Below are positions 56,200-64,000 of a stretch of DNA of 64,000 nt, piece by piece (position 1 is the stretch's first letter; each line of letters starts with the position of its first letter). The position numbers and the translations under genes were made by a program. The notes under the pieces are model-generated. The model was given only the letters and a program-made list of their open reading frames with translations, was not told where the DNA came from and searched no databases. This DNA comes from Palsa-892 sp035555855 (GTDB taxonomy: Bacteria > Pseudomonadota > Alphaproteobacteria > Rhizobiales > Xanthobacteraceae). Where the stretch lies: NCBI GenBank assembly GCA_035555855.1, contig DATMGD010000002.1:1-64000 (forward strand), written 5' to 3'.

Positions 56200-58074
56200 A
56201 TGGAAATGACAGCGGAGCTTAAGAGCAGCTACGCCCGGATCGTGCTCAGCGCCATCACGGCAATTTCCGTCGCGATGGTCGCCTATCATGTCTGGGCGAT
56301 CGTCTTCGGCACACCGGAAGCGGTGATCTTCCGCGGCACTCACTTGATGTTCGCGATCGTGCTGGTCTTCCTCCTGCATCGCTGGAACGGCGAAGTGGAG
56401 GGGCTGCCGTCGCTTTCCGATTATGCGCTGCTGATCCTCGCGATCACGCCGATCCTCTATCTCTTCGTCAACTACGACTACATCATCAACCGCATCTTCT
56501 ACGTGGATGATCTCACGCCGATGGATATGGCGATGGGCATTCTGATGACGGTCATGGTGCTCGAAGGCACGCGCCGCGTCATCGGTCTTGCGCTGCCGAT
56601 TACGGCGGTCGTCTTCCTGATCTACGGCCTCTTCATCGCGCATCTCGAGCCGCAGCGGCTGCTCGATCAACTCTACATGACGACGGAAGGCATCTTCGGC
56701 ATTCCGCTCTCCGTTTCCGCGTCCTATGTGCTGATTTTCGTGCTGTTCGGCTCCTTCATGGAGCGCACCGGCACCGGGCAACTGTTCATGGATTTCGCCA
56801 TGAGTCTGACCGGCCACACCGCCGGCGGGCCGGGCAAGGTGTCGTGCGTATCGTCCTCGCTGTTCGGGACGATTTCGGGGAGCGCCGTCGCCAACGTCAT
56901 GGTGGACGGGCCGATCACCATTCCGCTGATGAAGCGTTCGGGCTTCCCGGCGCACTTCGCTGCCGGTGTCGAAGCCGTCGCTTCGACCGGCGGCCAGATC
57001 ATGCCGCCGATCATGGGCGCCGCCGCTTTCGTCATGGCCGAATTTATCGGCGTCTCCTACGGGCAGGTCGTGATCTGGGCGATGATCCCGGCGATCCTCT
57101 ATTACGTCGCCTGTTTTGCCGCCGTGCATTTCGAGGCCAAGCGACGCGGCCTCGTCGGCGTGCCGCGCTCCGAGCTGCCGAAGATGCGCAATGTGATGCG
57201 CGAGCGCGGCCACATGTTCCTGCCGGTGATCGCCATTCTGTTCGTGATGTATTCGGGTTACAGCGCGCCGATGGCGGCGCTCGCCGGCACCGTCGCCTGC
57301 TTTCCGGTTGCTTTCCTGCGTAAATCGACGCGTCATTATGTGACGCTCGGCAATTTCATTGGCGCCTGCGCCGACGGCGCGCGCAATTCGCTCGCTGTCG
57401 CACTCGCCTGCGCTTCGGCGGGCGTCATCATCGGCGTCGTGACGATCAGCGGGCTCGGCATCGTCTTCACGCAATACGTCATTCATCTCGCGCAGAACTA
57501 CCTGCTGCTGGCGCTGATTTTCACCATGATCGCGGGCATTGTGCTCGGCATGGGCATGCCGACGACGCCGGCTTACATCATCATGACGGCGCTTCTGGTG
57601 CCGGCCATCGTCAAGTTCGGCGTCATTATTCCGGCGGCGCATATGTTCGCGTTTTATTTCGCGGTGCTCTCGGCGATCACGCCGCCGGTCGCGCTCGCGG
57701 TGTTCGCGGCGGCCGGCATCTCGAAGTCGGACATCTGGGCGACGGGTCTTGCGGCGGTTCGCATCGCGGCGACGAGCTTCATCATCCCGTTCATGTTCGT
57801 TTATGAACCGGCGCTCCTGATGATCGGCGACTGGCCGACAATCATCTGGAGCACATGCACGGCAGCATTCGGCGTCCTGATCTTCGCCGCCGGTCTGCAC
57901 GGCTATTTCCTTATCCACTCGCGGCTGTGGCAAAGCGCGGCGCTCGTGGTCGGCGGGTTGCTACTGATCGAGCCGGGGATCAGGACCGACATCCTCGGCG
58001 CGATCATTGTTGGCGGGGTGGCGACAACCCAATGGCTCGCGCGGCGCAGCGCAAAACCGGTGGCGGCGGAGTAA
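56200..58074 (+). CDS. TRAP transporter permease, fused 4TM/12TM (TAXI type)
   Basis: 624 residues from ATG 56200 (MEMTAELKSSYAR; the ATG six bases later is equally possible, with GAGGGGGA ahead). The small DctQ-like part comes first (about 1-160) and the large DctM-like part follows with GKVSCVSSSLFGTISGSAVA, ASTGGQIMPPIMGAAAFVMA, GMGMPTTPAYIIMTALLVP and FYFAVLSAITPPVALAVFAA. This is the usual single-chain permease of TAXI-TRAP systems, driven by a Na+ or H+ gradient. Confidence 0.94.
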   Translation: MEMTAELKSSYARIVLSAITAISVAMVAYHVWAIVFGTPEAVIFRGTHLMFAIVLVFLLHRWNGEVEGLPSLSDYALLILAITPILYLFVNYDYIINRIFYVDDLTPMDMAMGILMTVMVLEGTRRVIGLALPITAVVFLIYGLFIAHLEPQRLLDQLYMTTEGIFGIPLSVSASYVLIFVLFGSFMERTGTGQLFMDFAMSLTGHTAGGPGKVSCVSSSLFGTISGSAVANVMVDGPITIPLMKRSGFPAHFAAGVEAVASTGGQIMPPIMGAAAFVMAEFIGVSYGQVVIWAMIPAILYYVACFAAVHFEAKRRGLVGVPRSELPKMRNVMRERGHMFLPVIAILFVMYSGYSAPMAALAGTVACFPVAFLRKSTRHYVTLGNFIGACADGARNSLAVALACASAGVIIGVVTISGLGIVFTQYVIHLAQNYLLLALIFTMIAGIVLGMGMPTTPAYIIMTALLVPAIVKFGVIIPAAHMFAFYFAVLSAITPPVALAVFAAAGISKSDIWATGLAAVRIAATSFIIPFMFVYEPALLMIGDWPTIIWSTCTAAFGVLIFAAGLHGYFLIHSRLWQSAALVVGGLLLIEPGIRTDILGAIIVGGVATTQWLARRSAKPVAAE

Positions 58075-58098
58075 CGAGCCGCGCTATTATCGCCGCCG

Positions 58099-58722
58099 AT
58101 GAAGAAAACCATTCCTGGCGCGCGGGACCCGCGTACGCTCGCCTATTATGACCGCAACGCTGAAACCTTCTGGGAGCGCACGCGCGACCACGATGTGCGC
58201 CAGAACGTTGCGGCGCTGTTGGATGCGATCGAAGGCTCGCCGCCGTTTGCACTCCTCGATCTAGGCTGCGGGCCGGGGAGAGACCTCAAGACATTCCGCG
58301 ATCTCGGCCATGAAGCGATCGGCGTCGAAGGCGCGGCGGCGCTCGCCGCCATGGCGCGCGAGCATTCCTGTTGTGAAGTGTGGGAGCAGGATTTTCTCGC
58401 GCTCGATCTGCCGCCCGCGCGTTTCGACGGCATCTTCGCCAATGCCGTGCTCTTTCATGTGCCGCCGCCGGAATTGCCGCGCGTGCTTTCCGAGTTGCAC
58501 GCGGCGCTGAAGCCGCGCGGCGTGCTGTTCAGCTCGATCCCGCACGGCAACGACATTGAGACGACGCATCCCGACGGCCGCTACGGCGCCTATCACCGGC
58601 CCGAAACCTGGCAGCGCTATATGCGTGACGCAGGCTTCACGGAGCTTGCGCACTTCTTTCGGCCCGAGGGCAAGCCGCGCGAGCAGCAACCGTGGTTCGC
58701 CAGCGTGTGGCGAAAGGCGTGA
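58099..58722 (+). CDS. Class I SAM-dependent methyltransferase
   Basis: 207 residues. Motif I LLDLGCGPGRDLKTF (about 52-66), motif II GHEAIGVEG, motif III region FDGIFANAVLFHVPPPELPR and RPRGVLFSSIPHG-like motif IV (here KPRGVLFSSIPHGND). Small-molecule methyltransferase fold; relatives include tellurite- and ubiquinone-type enzymes, but the acceptor is unknown. It starts 24 bases after the permease stop and may be part of the operon. Confidence 0.9.
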   Translation: MKKTIPGARDPRTLAYYDRNAETFWERTRDHDVRQNVAALLDAIEGSPPFALLDLGCGPGRDLKTFRDLGHEAIGVEGAAALAAMAREHSCCEVWEQDFLALDLPPARFDGIFANAVLFHVPPPELPRVLSELHAALKPRGVLFSSIPHGNDIETTHPDGRYGAYHRPETWQRYMRDAGFTELAHFFRPEGKPREQQPWFASVWRKA

Positions 58723-58905
58723 AGCCTGGGGAGCTGCAGCTTCGGCAATTTCGCTTATCCAAAGCACACTTAATAAGAGTACCGAAGATGGAACACCGAC
58801 GGTGCGGCGAATGCGCTTGCGCATTTTTGTCGCGTGGCGGCGGCGGGAAGGGCGTGTTTGGCTGCGTCGATTCCGGAATCGTCAGCCATGTTTGGCTTTG
58901 GAGCC

Positions 58906-59100
58906 ATGCACATCGTCAGGACAGAGTCCTCAAAGTCCCGCATTCTGATGGCCGTCGCCGGCCTGTTTCTCGCTGCCTGCGGGATCGCCGCCGTGCTGGA
59001 TTACATCGTCCCCGGCTGGTTCTGGCGGGTCTTCATCGTGCTCGTCGTCGTTCTGCTCGGCCTGTTCGGCAAAGTGGTCTATGACGGCCACGCGCGCTAA
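58906..59100 (+). CDS. Small two-span membrane protein
   Basis: 64 residues from ATG 58906 with GGAG close ahead; ATG 58888 upstream is also possible. Two hydrophobic stretches (about 13-33 and 39-55: LMAVAGLFLAACGIAAVLDY, RVFIVLVVVLLGLFGKVVY) with a short polar turn. Similar tiny proteins occur in Hyphomicrobiales with no known function. It ends in front of a short relic resembling the palindromic repeat (aaagcatgaccccggaaag). Confidence 0.55.
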   Translation: MHIVRTESSKSRILMAVAGLFLAACGIAAVLDYIVPGWFWRVFIVLVVVLLGLFGKVVYDGHAR

Positions 59101-59158
59101 AGCATGACCCCGGAAAGGCGCCTGATCGCGCCATCCTGAATTTCCGCAAGAGGACAAG

Positions 59159-59713
59159 ATGCAATTCATGACGTTGGCCAGAGGCACGCTCGTGCTTGCG
59201 CTGGTTTTCGGGTTCGGTGCTGCATCGCCGGCCTCAGCCGATCCGCAGCCCGCAAATTGGCAATCCTATCGGTCCGAGAACGGGGGCTTTGCGATCGAGA
59301 TGCCCGGCAAGCCCGAGACGATCGAAAACTCGTTCGGCACGCAGGGCCAGAAGATGCACGGCTTCGCCTTCAGCCGCGACAAGAGCGGCGACGGCAAGGC
59401 GGGCGCCATGCTCGCCATGGCGAGCGATCTCGTCGGCGAACGCAAGAAGGAGGAGGGCGACAAGCACCTCGACGCCGTGCGCGATACAGCAATGAAAACA
59501 ATGGGCGCGAAGCTTCTAGGCGAGACGCGCGAGAATGTCGGCGCTTATCCCGCGCGGCGCATCCAATACCAGGGTAACGGCTATTTCGGCACGCTGCGCG
59601 TGGTACTCGCCGACCACCGCATGTATCAGGTCAATGTTATGGGCCCGAAAGGCTATGCCGAGACGCCGGAAGCGCGGCGGTTCCTCGATTCGTTTACGCT
59701 GACTGGCAACTAG
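59159..59713 (+). CDS. Secreted hypothetical protein
   Basis: 184 residues: signal peptide to about ASA-D, then WQSYRSENGGFAIEMPGKPE, a MAMASDLVGERKKEEGDKHL segment, VGAYPARRIQYQGNGYFGTL, and a late YQVNVMGPKGY. The FAIEMPGKPE...RRF.DSF pattern is shared by many small exported proteins that look like lipid- or ligand-binding folds, but I assign no family. AAGAGGA precedes the ATG. Confidence 0.7.
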   Translation: MQFMTLARGTLVLALVFGFGAASPASADPQPANWQSYRSENGGFAIEMPGKPETIENSFGTQGQKMHGFAFSRDKSGDGKAGAMLAMASDLVGERKKEEGDKHLDAVRDTAMKTMGAKLLGETRENVGAYPARRIQYQGNGYFGTLRVVLADHRMYQVNVMGPKGYAETPEARRFLDSFTLTGN

Positions 59714-59826
59714 CCGCGTTGCAACAAAAACCGGATATTGCTCCTCGTTCCGGTTGCGATACCATCGGGGCGAACGCGTCGCCAAGGCGCGGCAGTTTGA
59801 GAGTTCATCACCGGGAGGAATTGCAA

Positions 59827-60816
59827 GTGAAGTTGCAAGTAAAGAATATCGTTCGCCTTTTTGCCGCTACCGCCGCGACGGCCGCGGCCATCGGTTTTGC
59901 CACGGGTCCCGCCGCGGCGGTCGATTATCCGACGCGCGCGATCAAGTGGGTCGTGCCCTATACGCCGGCCGGCACCACGGACGTGCTCGCGCGGCTTTCC
60001 GCGCAATATCTCTCGGAGAAACTCGGCCAGCAGATCGTCGTCGAGAACAAGCCCGGCGGCGGCAACAACATCGGTGCCGAGTTCGTCGTCCGTTCGGATC
60101 CAGACGGCTACACTTGGCTCCTGGTCAACCCGGCGAGCTACATCAACACTTCGCTCTACAAGAACCTGAAGTTCAACCTGCCGAAGGATATCCAGGGCGT
60201 CGCCGGTATCGTGAGCACGCCGAACGTCATGGTCATCAACAAGGACTTCCCGGCGAAGACGGTCAAGGAATTCATCGACTACTGCAAAAAGAATCCGGGC
60301 AAGATCAATCTCGCATCTTCCGGTGCCGGCACTTCGGTGCATCTCTCCGGCATCCTGTTCCGCACGATGACCGGCTGCGACATGCCGCACATTCCGTACA
60401 AGGGTGCGGGCCCCGCGCTCACCGACATCATGGGCAACCAGGTGCAGGTGATCTTCGACAACCTGCCGTCGTCGGCGGGCTTCATCCGCTCGGGTGCGGT
60501 GCGCGCGCTCGCCGTCACCTCGACGACGCGCGATCCGGGCTTCCCCGATCTGCCGCCGGTCGCCGACTCCGTGCCGGGCTATGAAGCGACCGCACGCTTC
60601 GGCATCGGTGTGCCGAAGGCGACGCCGCGCGAAATCGTCGACAAGATCAACGCCGCCGTTCAGGCGATGCTGAACGATCCGGTGTGGGTCGAGAAGTTCG
60701 CCAAGCTCGGCGGCACGCCCCTCAAGGGTTCGGCCGATGATTTCCAGAAAGTCATCGAGTCCGAGACCGCGAAATGGGCGCCGGTCGTGAAGGCGTCGGG
60801 CGCGGTCGTGGAGTAA
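59827..60816 (+). CDS. Orphan tripartite tricarboxylate transporter (Bug-type) binding protein
   Basis: 329 residues from GTG 59827, GGGAGG eight bases ahead; two nearby TTG codons are alternatives. Signal peptide to about AAA-V, then the Bug/TctC fold: DYPTRAIKWVVPYTPAGTTD, NKPGGGNNIGAEFVVRSDPD, GAGTSVHLSGILFRTMTGCD, HIPYKGAGPALTDIMGNQVQ. Ligands are carboxylic acids. No TctA/TctB permease gene lies near, as for many solitary Bug receptors in this group. Followed by two hairpins. Confidence 0.93.
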   Translation: MKLQVKNIVRLFAATAATAAAIGFATGPAAAVDYPTRAIKWVVPYTPAGTTDVLARLSAQYLSEKLGQQIVVENKPGGGNNIGAEFVVRSDPDGYTWLLVNPASYINTSLYKNLKFNLPKDIQGVAGIVSTPNVMVINKDFPAKTVKEFIDYCKKNPGKINLASSGAGTSVHLSGILFRTMTGCDMPHIPYKGAGPALTDIMGNQVQVIFDNLPSSAGFIRSGAVRALAVTSTTRDPGFPDLPPVADSVPGYEATARFGIGVPKATPREIVDKINAAVQAMLNDPVWVEKFAKLGGTPLKGSADDFQKVIESETAKWAPVVKASGAVVE

Positions 60817-60830
60817 ATTTTCCTAGTTTT

Positions 60831-60886
60831 CTGAACGCCTGTTCAGCTTCGGCGTCGTGAATTGAAAATTTCATGACGCCGAAGCG
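60831..60886 (+). terminator. Double hairpin after the Bug-type receptor gene
   Basis: CTGAAC-gcct-GTTCAG (60831-60846) is directly followed by a 15-base stem CTTCGGCGTCGTGAA (60847-60861) with TTCATGACGCCGAAG (60870-60884, one G-U). No strong T-run follows the second stem. Probably transcript end or stabiliser; an RNA element is possible. Confidence 0.55.
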
Positions 60887-60994
60887 AATTTCTGCGACGC
60901 AGCATCGCTATTTCGTTGACGCCCCCATAGGCGGTCTGGAATCGTCGTTCACGTGCCCGTGAGAAGGGCACGATAAACAGGGGGAGTTACCCAT

Positions 60995-61291
60995 ATGCGT
61001 TTGATTCTGACCGCTGCGGCCGCAGCGCTCGTCCTCGCGTTCGCCGGCACCTCGGCTGACGCCAAGAAGGCGCCGAAAGCCAAGTCCTACACCTTCAACA
61101 TTTCGTGCCCGGCGATCGCGCCGGTTCCGATGCCGCGCGGCACCTGCACCGCGACCGGCAAGAGCAAGGAAGCCGCTCGCGCCACCTGCCAGTCGAAGAA
61201 CCTGATGTGCTACGTCGGCGACAAGAAGGCGAAGAAGGCCAAGAAGGCGAAGAAGAGCGGCAAGAAGGCCGCGAAGAAGGCCAAGAAGTAA
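60995..61291 (+). CDS. Small secreted Cys-motif protein with Lys-rich tail, member 2 of a two-protein family
   Basis: 98 residues from ATG 60995 with GGGGGAG ahead. Signal peptide to about ADA-K. SYTFNISCPAIAPVPMPRGT then CTATGKSKEAARATCQSKNL and MCYVG, the same core as the 50433-50762 protein. The tail of about 25 residues is nearly all Lys and Ala with one Gly-Ser (KKAKKAKKSGKKAAKKAKK), like histone H1 tails. A clear terminator follows. Confidence 0.75.
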   Translation: MRLILTAAAAALVLAFAGTSADAKKAPKAKSYTFNISCPAIAPVPMPRGTCTATGKSKEAARATCQSKNLMCYVGDKKAKKAKKAKKSGKKAAKKAKK

Positions 61292-61317
61292 TTCGACGCT
61301 TTCGCTAACCTGAGTTC

Positions 61318-61354
61318 CGGCCCGTCAGGCATGCCTGGCGGGCCGCTGTTTTTC
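61318..61354 (+). terminator. Terminator after the Lys-rich protein gene
   Basis: GGCCCGTCAGGC (61319-61330) pairs with GCCTGGCGGGCC (61333-61344) with one G-U, then GCTGTTTTT. Confidence 0.85.
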
Positions 61355-61359
61355 GGGAC

Positions 61360-61588
61360 TCAAAAAATCATGCGGCGGGGCGGGAACTGCCAACCGGGCA
61401 GAGAGTTGTTTGGATGTTCGCGAACGCGAACCTGCCGGGCGTCATCCCCCCACCGCCCTTACCCCCGATTGCCCGGTAGGGAACCCGGTCTTCCCCGAGA
61501 CCGGGTTCCATTCGTTTGGGGCTGGCTCTTGAATCAGATTGTGAGCAAACGCCGCTAAAACATTTGCGCTCGGCGTGAGCGCGCGCGG
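61360..61588. other. Structured 230-base intergenic stretch
   Basis: No believable gene (a 75-codon ORF here has no ribosome site or family). ACCGGGCA (61393-61400) is complementary to TGCCCGGT (61470-61477) and encloses a GTTCGC/GCGAAC hairpin; a perfect 11-base stem GAACCCGGTCT (61481-61491) with AGACCGGGTTC (61498-61508) follows. The set could fold as an ordered RNA or mark a small RNA gene or repeat. Confidence 0.4.
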
Positions 61589-62935
61589 CTAATCGGCGGA
61601 AATGAATCGCGTTTTCGCCGCAGCGCGGATGCCCGGTTTCGGCGCGGTAATGCTCATCACGCCGTCGAGCCGCTCGCCGGCACGCAGATAGCGCACGGGA
61701 TCGGTGGCTTCGCCGGCAATCCGTACTTCGTAATGAAGATGCGGCCCGGTTGAACGTCCGGTCGTGCCGATACGGCCGACGACTTCACCCGGCTGCACGA
61801 TGTCGCCGGTATTGGCCTCGATCGCCGATAGATGGCCGTAGCGGGTAACGAAGCCCTTGCCGTGGTCGATCTCGACCATCAGGCCGTAGCCGCCCTGATA
61901 GCTCGCGTTCGTGACGCGGCCCGCGGCGGTGGCGCGCACGAGTTCGCCCGGCTGGCCGCGAAAATCGACGCCGGAATGCAGCGCCAGTTGGTGAAAGAAC
62001 GGATCGGCGCGCGCGCCGAAGCCGCTGGTGATTTCGGACTGGCGCGGCACCGGGAAACGCACCGGCAGGCTATCGAGTACGGCATCGAGGCTGCCGAGAT
62101 TGGCCGCGGCTTCTCTGGCTTTGGTGAGCTTCTGGTCGAAAGCGTCAGGCTTCACGAGCGGGATGAACGGGCCGCCGGCGGCGGCCATGAGCTTGGTCGT
62201 GAGCTTGGTCGCGGGCGCTGCGACACCGAGATCGGCAAGCACGGCGCGGGCACGCAATTCACTGTCGGCGAGTTTATCGGTCGTGCGCAGGATCGCTTCC
62301 TGTTGTCTGCTTTCGATGCGCGCCAATCCTTCACTGAGCACTGCGAGCCGGGTTTCCATCGGCCGTGAACGGTCGAGAACCGCGAGGTTGATCGAGGCAC
62401 GCGTCTTCGTCGAGCGCAGCGGCGCGGGCGATGTCTCGAGCGATGTCTCGCCGGAAATCGGCGAGGGCTTTGGCGTCTCGCGCTCTAACACCGGGAAGGT
62501 ATCGGGCATGGGGCCGCGCAGCGTCGGCGAAGGCGCCGGTGCTTCGCGTACGGTTTTCTGTTCGAGCTTGGCGAGCGTCTCCTGGCGCTCCTCGACGATC
62601 GCCTGCTTGCGGGCAAGTTCCGAGACCTTGCGATCGACGCGCTCCTGCTCGACGAGCTTCAGGGATTGCAGCCGCTGCACCTGTGTCTGGAGGGCCGCGA
62701 TCTGCGCGTCGTATTGGCGCACGAGTTCGGTCTGATGCGCGGCGATGAGGTGCAGCGCGTCGTCGCGAAATAGAAGATAGAAGGCGGTGAAGCTCGACCA
62801 CAGAAACAGAACGCCGACGCCGAACGCGGCGGCGAGTTTCGCGCCGCGCGATAACGGCTTGCGCCGCCGCGGCGCAGGCGTGTGTTCGCGCGAATGATGT
62901 TGCGCATGTCGCCGGTCGAACGCGGAAGACGTCAT
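61589..62935 (-). CDS. M23 family metallopeptidase (LytM-type)
   Basis: 448 residues. A basic cytoplasmic start, one membrane anchor (about 32-56: LAAAFGVGVLFLWSSFTAFY), a coiled coil (about 70-130, LQTQVQRLQSLKLVEQERVD), a long linker with Pro and Ser, and the LytM domain (about 300-420): SGFGARADPF, LHSGVDFRG and GPHLHYEV carry the zinc His/Asp/His. Such proteins cut peptidoglycan cross-links or activate amidases. The full set of zinc ligands is present, so probably active. Confidence 0.93.
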   Translation of the reverse strand: MTSSAFDRRHAQHHSREHTPAPRRRKPLSRGAKLAAAFGVGVLFLWSSFTAFYLLFRDDALHLIAAHQTELVRQYDAQIAALQTQVQRLQSLKLVEQERVDRKVSELARKQAIVEERQETLAKLEQKTVREAPAPSPTLRGPMPDTFPVLERETPKPSPISGETSLETSPAPLRSTKTRASINLAVLDRSRPMETRLAVLSEGLARIESRQQEAILRTTDKLADSELRARAVLADLGVAAPATKLTTKLMAAAGGPFIPLVKPDAFDQKLTKAREAAANLGSLDAVLDSLPVRFPVPRQSEITSGFGARADPFFHQLALHSGVDFRGQPGELVRATAAGRVTNASYQGGYGLMVEIDHGKGFVTRYGHLSAIEANTGDIVQPGEVVGRIGTTGRSTGPHLHYEVRIAGEATDPVRYLRAGERLDGVMSITAPKPGIRAAAKTRFISAD

Positions 62936-63041
62936 GAAGCTCTCGAACCCGGACCCAGAAAGTGACGCGAGCCTGGATCAAAGACCGCTTCGGTTAACGA
63001 GACGTCAACGTTTCGGGTTCACACGGGCTCAAGGGATTGAT

Positions 63042-63512
63042 TCAAATGGCACGTGCTTCGGCAAGTACCTCTTCGGCGTGGCCGGCGACCTTCACCTTCG
63101 GCCACACCCGGACGATGACGCCTTTCTCGTCGATCAGATATGTCATGCGTTTCACCCCGAGGAAGGTTTTGCCGTAGAGGCTCTTTTTGCCCCACGCGCC
63201 ATAGGCGGAGAGCATCTTATGCGTCTCGTCGGAGAGGAGCGGGAAGGCAATCTCGTATTTGTCCCGGAATTTCTCCTGCGCCTTGAGCGGGTCGGCGGAG
63301 ACCCCGAGAATCACCGTATTCGCCCTGGTGAAGTCCTTGCGCTTGCCGTTGAAGGCGATTGCCTCCTGGGTGCAGCCGGGCGTATTGGCGCGCGGGTAGA
63401 AATACAGCACGACCTTGCTGCCCCGCAGCGATTGCAGGGAGACTTTCTCGCCGTTTTCGCGATGCAAGGCGAAGGCGGGCGCCTTGTCGCCGGGGTTCAG
63501 GATTTCCGCCAT
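63042..63512 (-). CDS. bcp: Peroxiredoxin (BCP/PrxQ type) with only one cysteine
   Basis: 156 residues from ATG 63512 (MAEILNPGDKAPAFALH) with AAGGAAGG ahead. Thioredoxin-fold peroxidase that reduces peroxides with Cys47 in FYPRANTPGCTQEAIAF. E. coli BCP has a second, resolving Cys five residues later; here that position is Ile50-Ala51 region and the protein has no other cysteine, so it must rely on an outside thiol. The frame runs on to 63818 but the extra N-terminal part is a shadow of the next gene's opposite strand. Confidence 0.93.
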   Translation of the reverse strand: MAEILNPGDKAPAFALHRENGEKVSLQSLRGSKVVLYFYPRANTPGCTQEAIAFNGKRKDFTRANTVILGVSADPLKAQEKFRDKYEIAFPLLSDETHKMLSAYGAWGKKSLYGKTFLGVKRMTYLIDEKGVIVRVWPKVKVAGHAEEVLAEARAI

Positions 63513-63646
63513 CAGCCTTCCTTTCGTCGCCTTTCCCGCTTTGATTGGGCACAATATACAGGGTTCCGCGTGAATACAGGCGGTGGACGGTGGGGGCCGA
63601 TCCAGCGCTTTGGCGCGAGAGGGACAGATTTGAGACTGGCGCGCGC

Positions 63647-64000
63647 ATGAATTCGAGGAATTCCCAGGGAGGGCCACGCGGAGGGGGATCGCAGGCTCCT
63701 CTCCACGGACACGCATCTCAAGGGCACGCGTCTCAAACGCAGCACCCGGGGTCGCATGCGCATGACCATGGGCAAGGCCACGGCCATGCTCACGATCATG
63801 GCCACGCGAATGTGCCACCCCGGCACCCGCACCCCCACGCAGCCCGCTCGCCCCGGCGGCGCGGCGGCATAACGGCTTGGTGCCGCCGCTTCGGCCTTGC
63901 CTTGTTCTGCAAGCGAAACAGCAAAGTCTCCGCGCTCAAGATCACGGCGATCGTTTGCGCGATCGTCGGCTCGCTCTATGCGATCATGATCAGCGGCTGG
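63647..64000 (+). CDS. Partial gene: His-rich N-terminus and membrane span
   Basis: 118 codons open to the window edge. The N-terminal part (residues 7-70) is Gly/His/Gln-rich with HAHDHGQGHGHAHDHGHAN and RHPHPHAARS, then a basic stretch with two Cys, then a probable span (about 96-115: LKITAIVCAIVGSLYAIMIS). Divergent from the peroxiredoxin gene. In relatives this position often holds a large AsmA-like (DUF3971) membrane protein, which would fit a start like this; that is inference. There is no clear ribosome site, so the start is uncertain. Confidence 0.5.
   Translation, partial: MNSRNSQGGPRGGGSQAPLHGHASQGHASQTQHPGSHAHDHGQGHGHAHDHGHANVPPRHPHPHAARSPRRRGGITAWCRRFGLALFCKRNSKVSALKITAIVCAIVGSLYAIMISGW

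Noticed and set aside
54916..57933. 1005-codon open frame opposite the TAXI transporter genes
   Set aside because: Arg/Asp/His-rich shadow frame spanning two real genes and their intergenic hairpin; no motif.
61331..61558. 75-codon ORF downstream of the Lys-rich protein
   Set aside because: Starts inside a terminator stem, has no ribosome site and no family resemblance.
1..64000. tRNA, rRNA, insertion sequences, prophage or CRISPR
   Set aside because: Intergenic gaps were read for tRNA T-loops, inverted terminal repeats, transposase motifs and repeat-spacer patterns; none found.

Overview
The window looks like ordinary chromosome from an alphaproteobacterium of the Hyphomicrobiales (Rhizobiales), most like the Bradyrhizobium/Rhodopseudomonas/Xanthobacteraceae side. 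The reasons are the GC-rich coding style, the alphaproteobacterial-type blocks (DUF2155-aat, aroQ-accB-accC with a DsbA/M48 pair, and rne-amidase-PBP1A-prfB), an NDUFA12 protein, class II NrdJ, DUF3551 proteins, and copies of a palindromic intergenic repeat (starting agagca[tc]gatccc) that is common in that group. I saw no tRNA, rRNA, CRISPR array, transposase or prophage gene. The genus is an inference.

Layout. 0.1-5.8 kb: nrdJ, then small envelope and DinB proteins. 5.9-10.6 kb: a chemoreceptor with a co-translated membrane partner, two secreted alpha/beta hydrolases and an NDUFA12 protein. 10.7-16.1 kb: a CNNM/CorC protein, two Tat-type L,D-transpeptidases flanking two tandem DUF3551 proteins, DUF2155 and aat. 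16.2-20.9 kb: a probable cyclic-di-GMP block (PilZ, MASE4 hybrid kinase, REC-EAL phosphodiesterase). 20.9-26.3 kb, all minus: M48 protease, DsbA-like protein, a His-rich secreted protein, aroQ, accB, accC. 26.5-31.8 kb: aminotransferase and DUF1275, then speD-speE behind a structured leader with two tiny ORFs, then an HWE kinase. 32-48 kb: rne, amidase, mrcA and prfB (with a +1 programmed frameshift), with extra genes between them: a hydrolase, an Aer-like receptor, a MAPEG protein, two solitary binding proteins and an ABC-2 exporter. 48-64 kb: many small secreted proteins, DUF5996, a polyhydroxyalkanoate-associated protein, fadD, a TAXI-type TRAP transporter, a methyltransferase, an orphan tricarboxylate-type receptor, an M23 endopeptidase, a one-cysteine peroxiredoxin and, running off the end, a His-rich membrane protein.

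Two functional themes recur. The first is cell wall and envelope work: L,D-transpeptidases, amidase, PBP1A, M23 peptidase, M48/DsbA periplasmic quality control and many small Cys-containing exported proteins. The second is sensing: two chemoreceptors, two hybrid kinases, an EAL phosphodiesterase, a PilZ protein and solitary solute-binding proteins. The best candidates for undescribed biology are the speD leader with its nested mini-ORFs, the two-member family of small secreted proteins sharing a CTAxGKSKExARAxCQ motif, the palindromes in front of the PilZ gene, and the AroQ active-site substitution.
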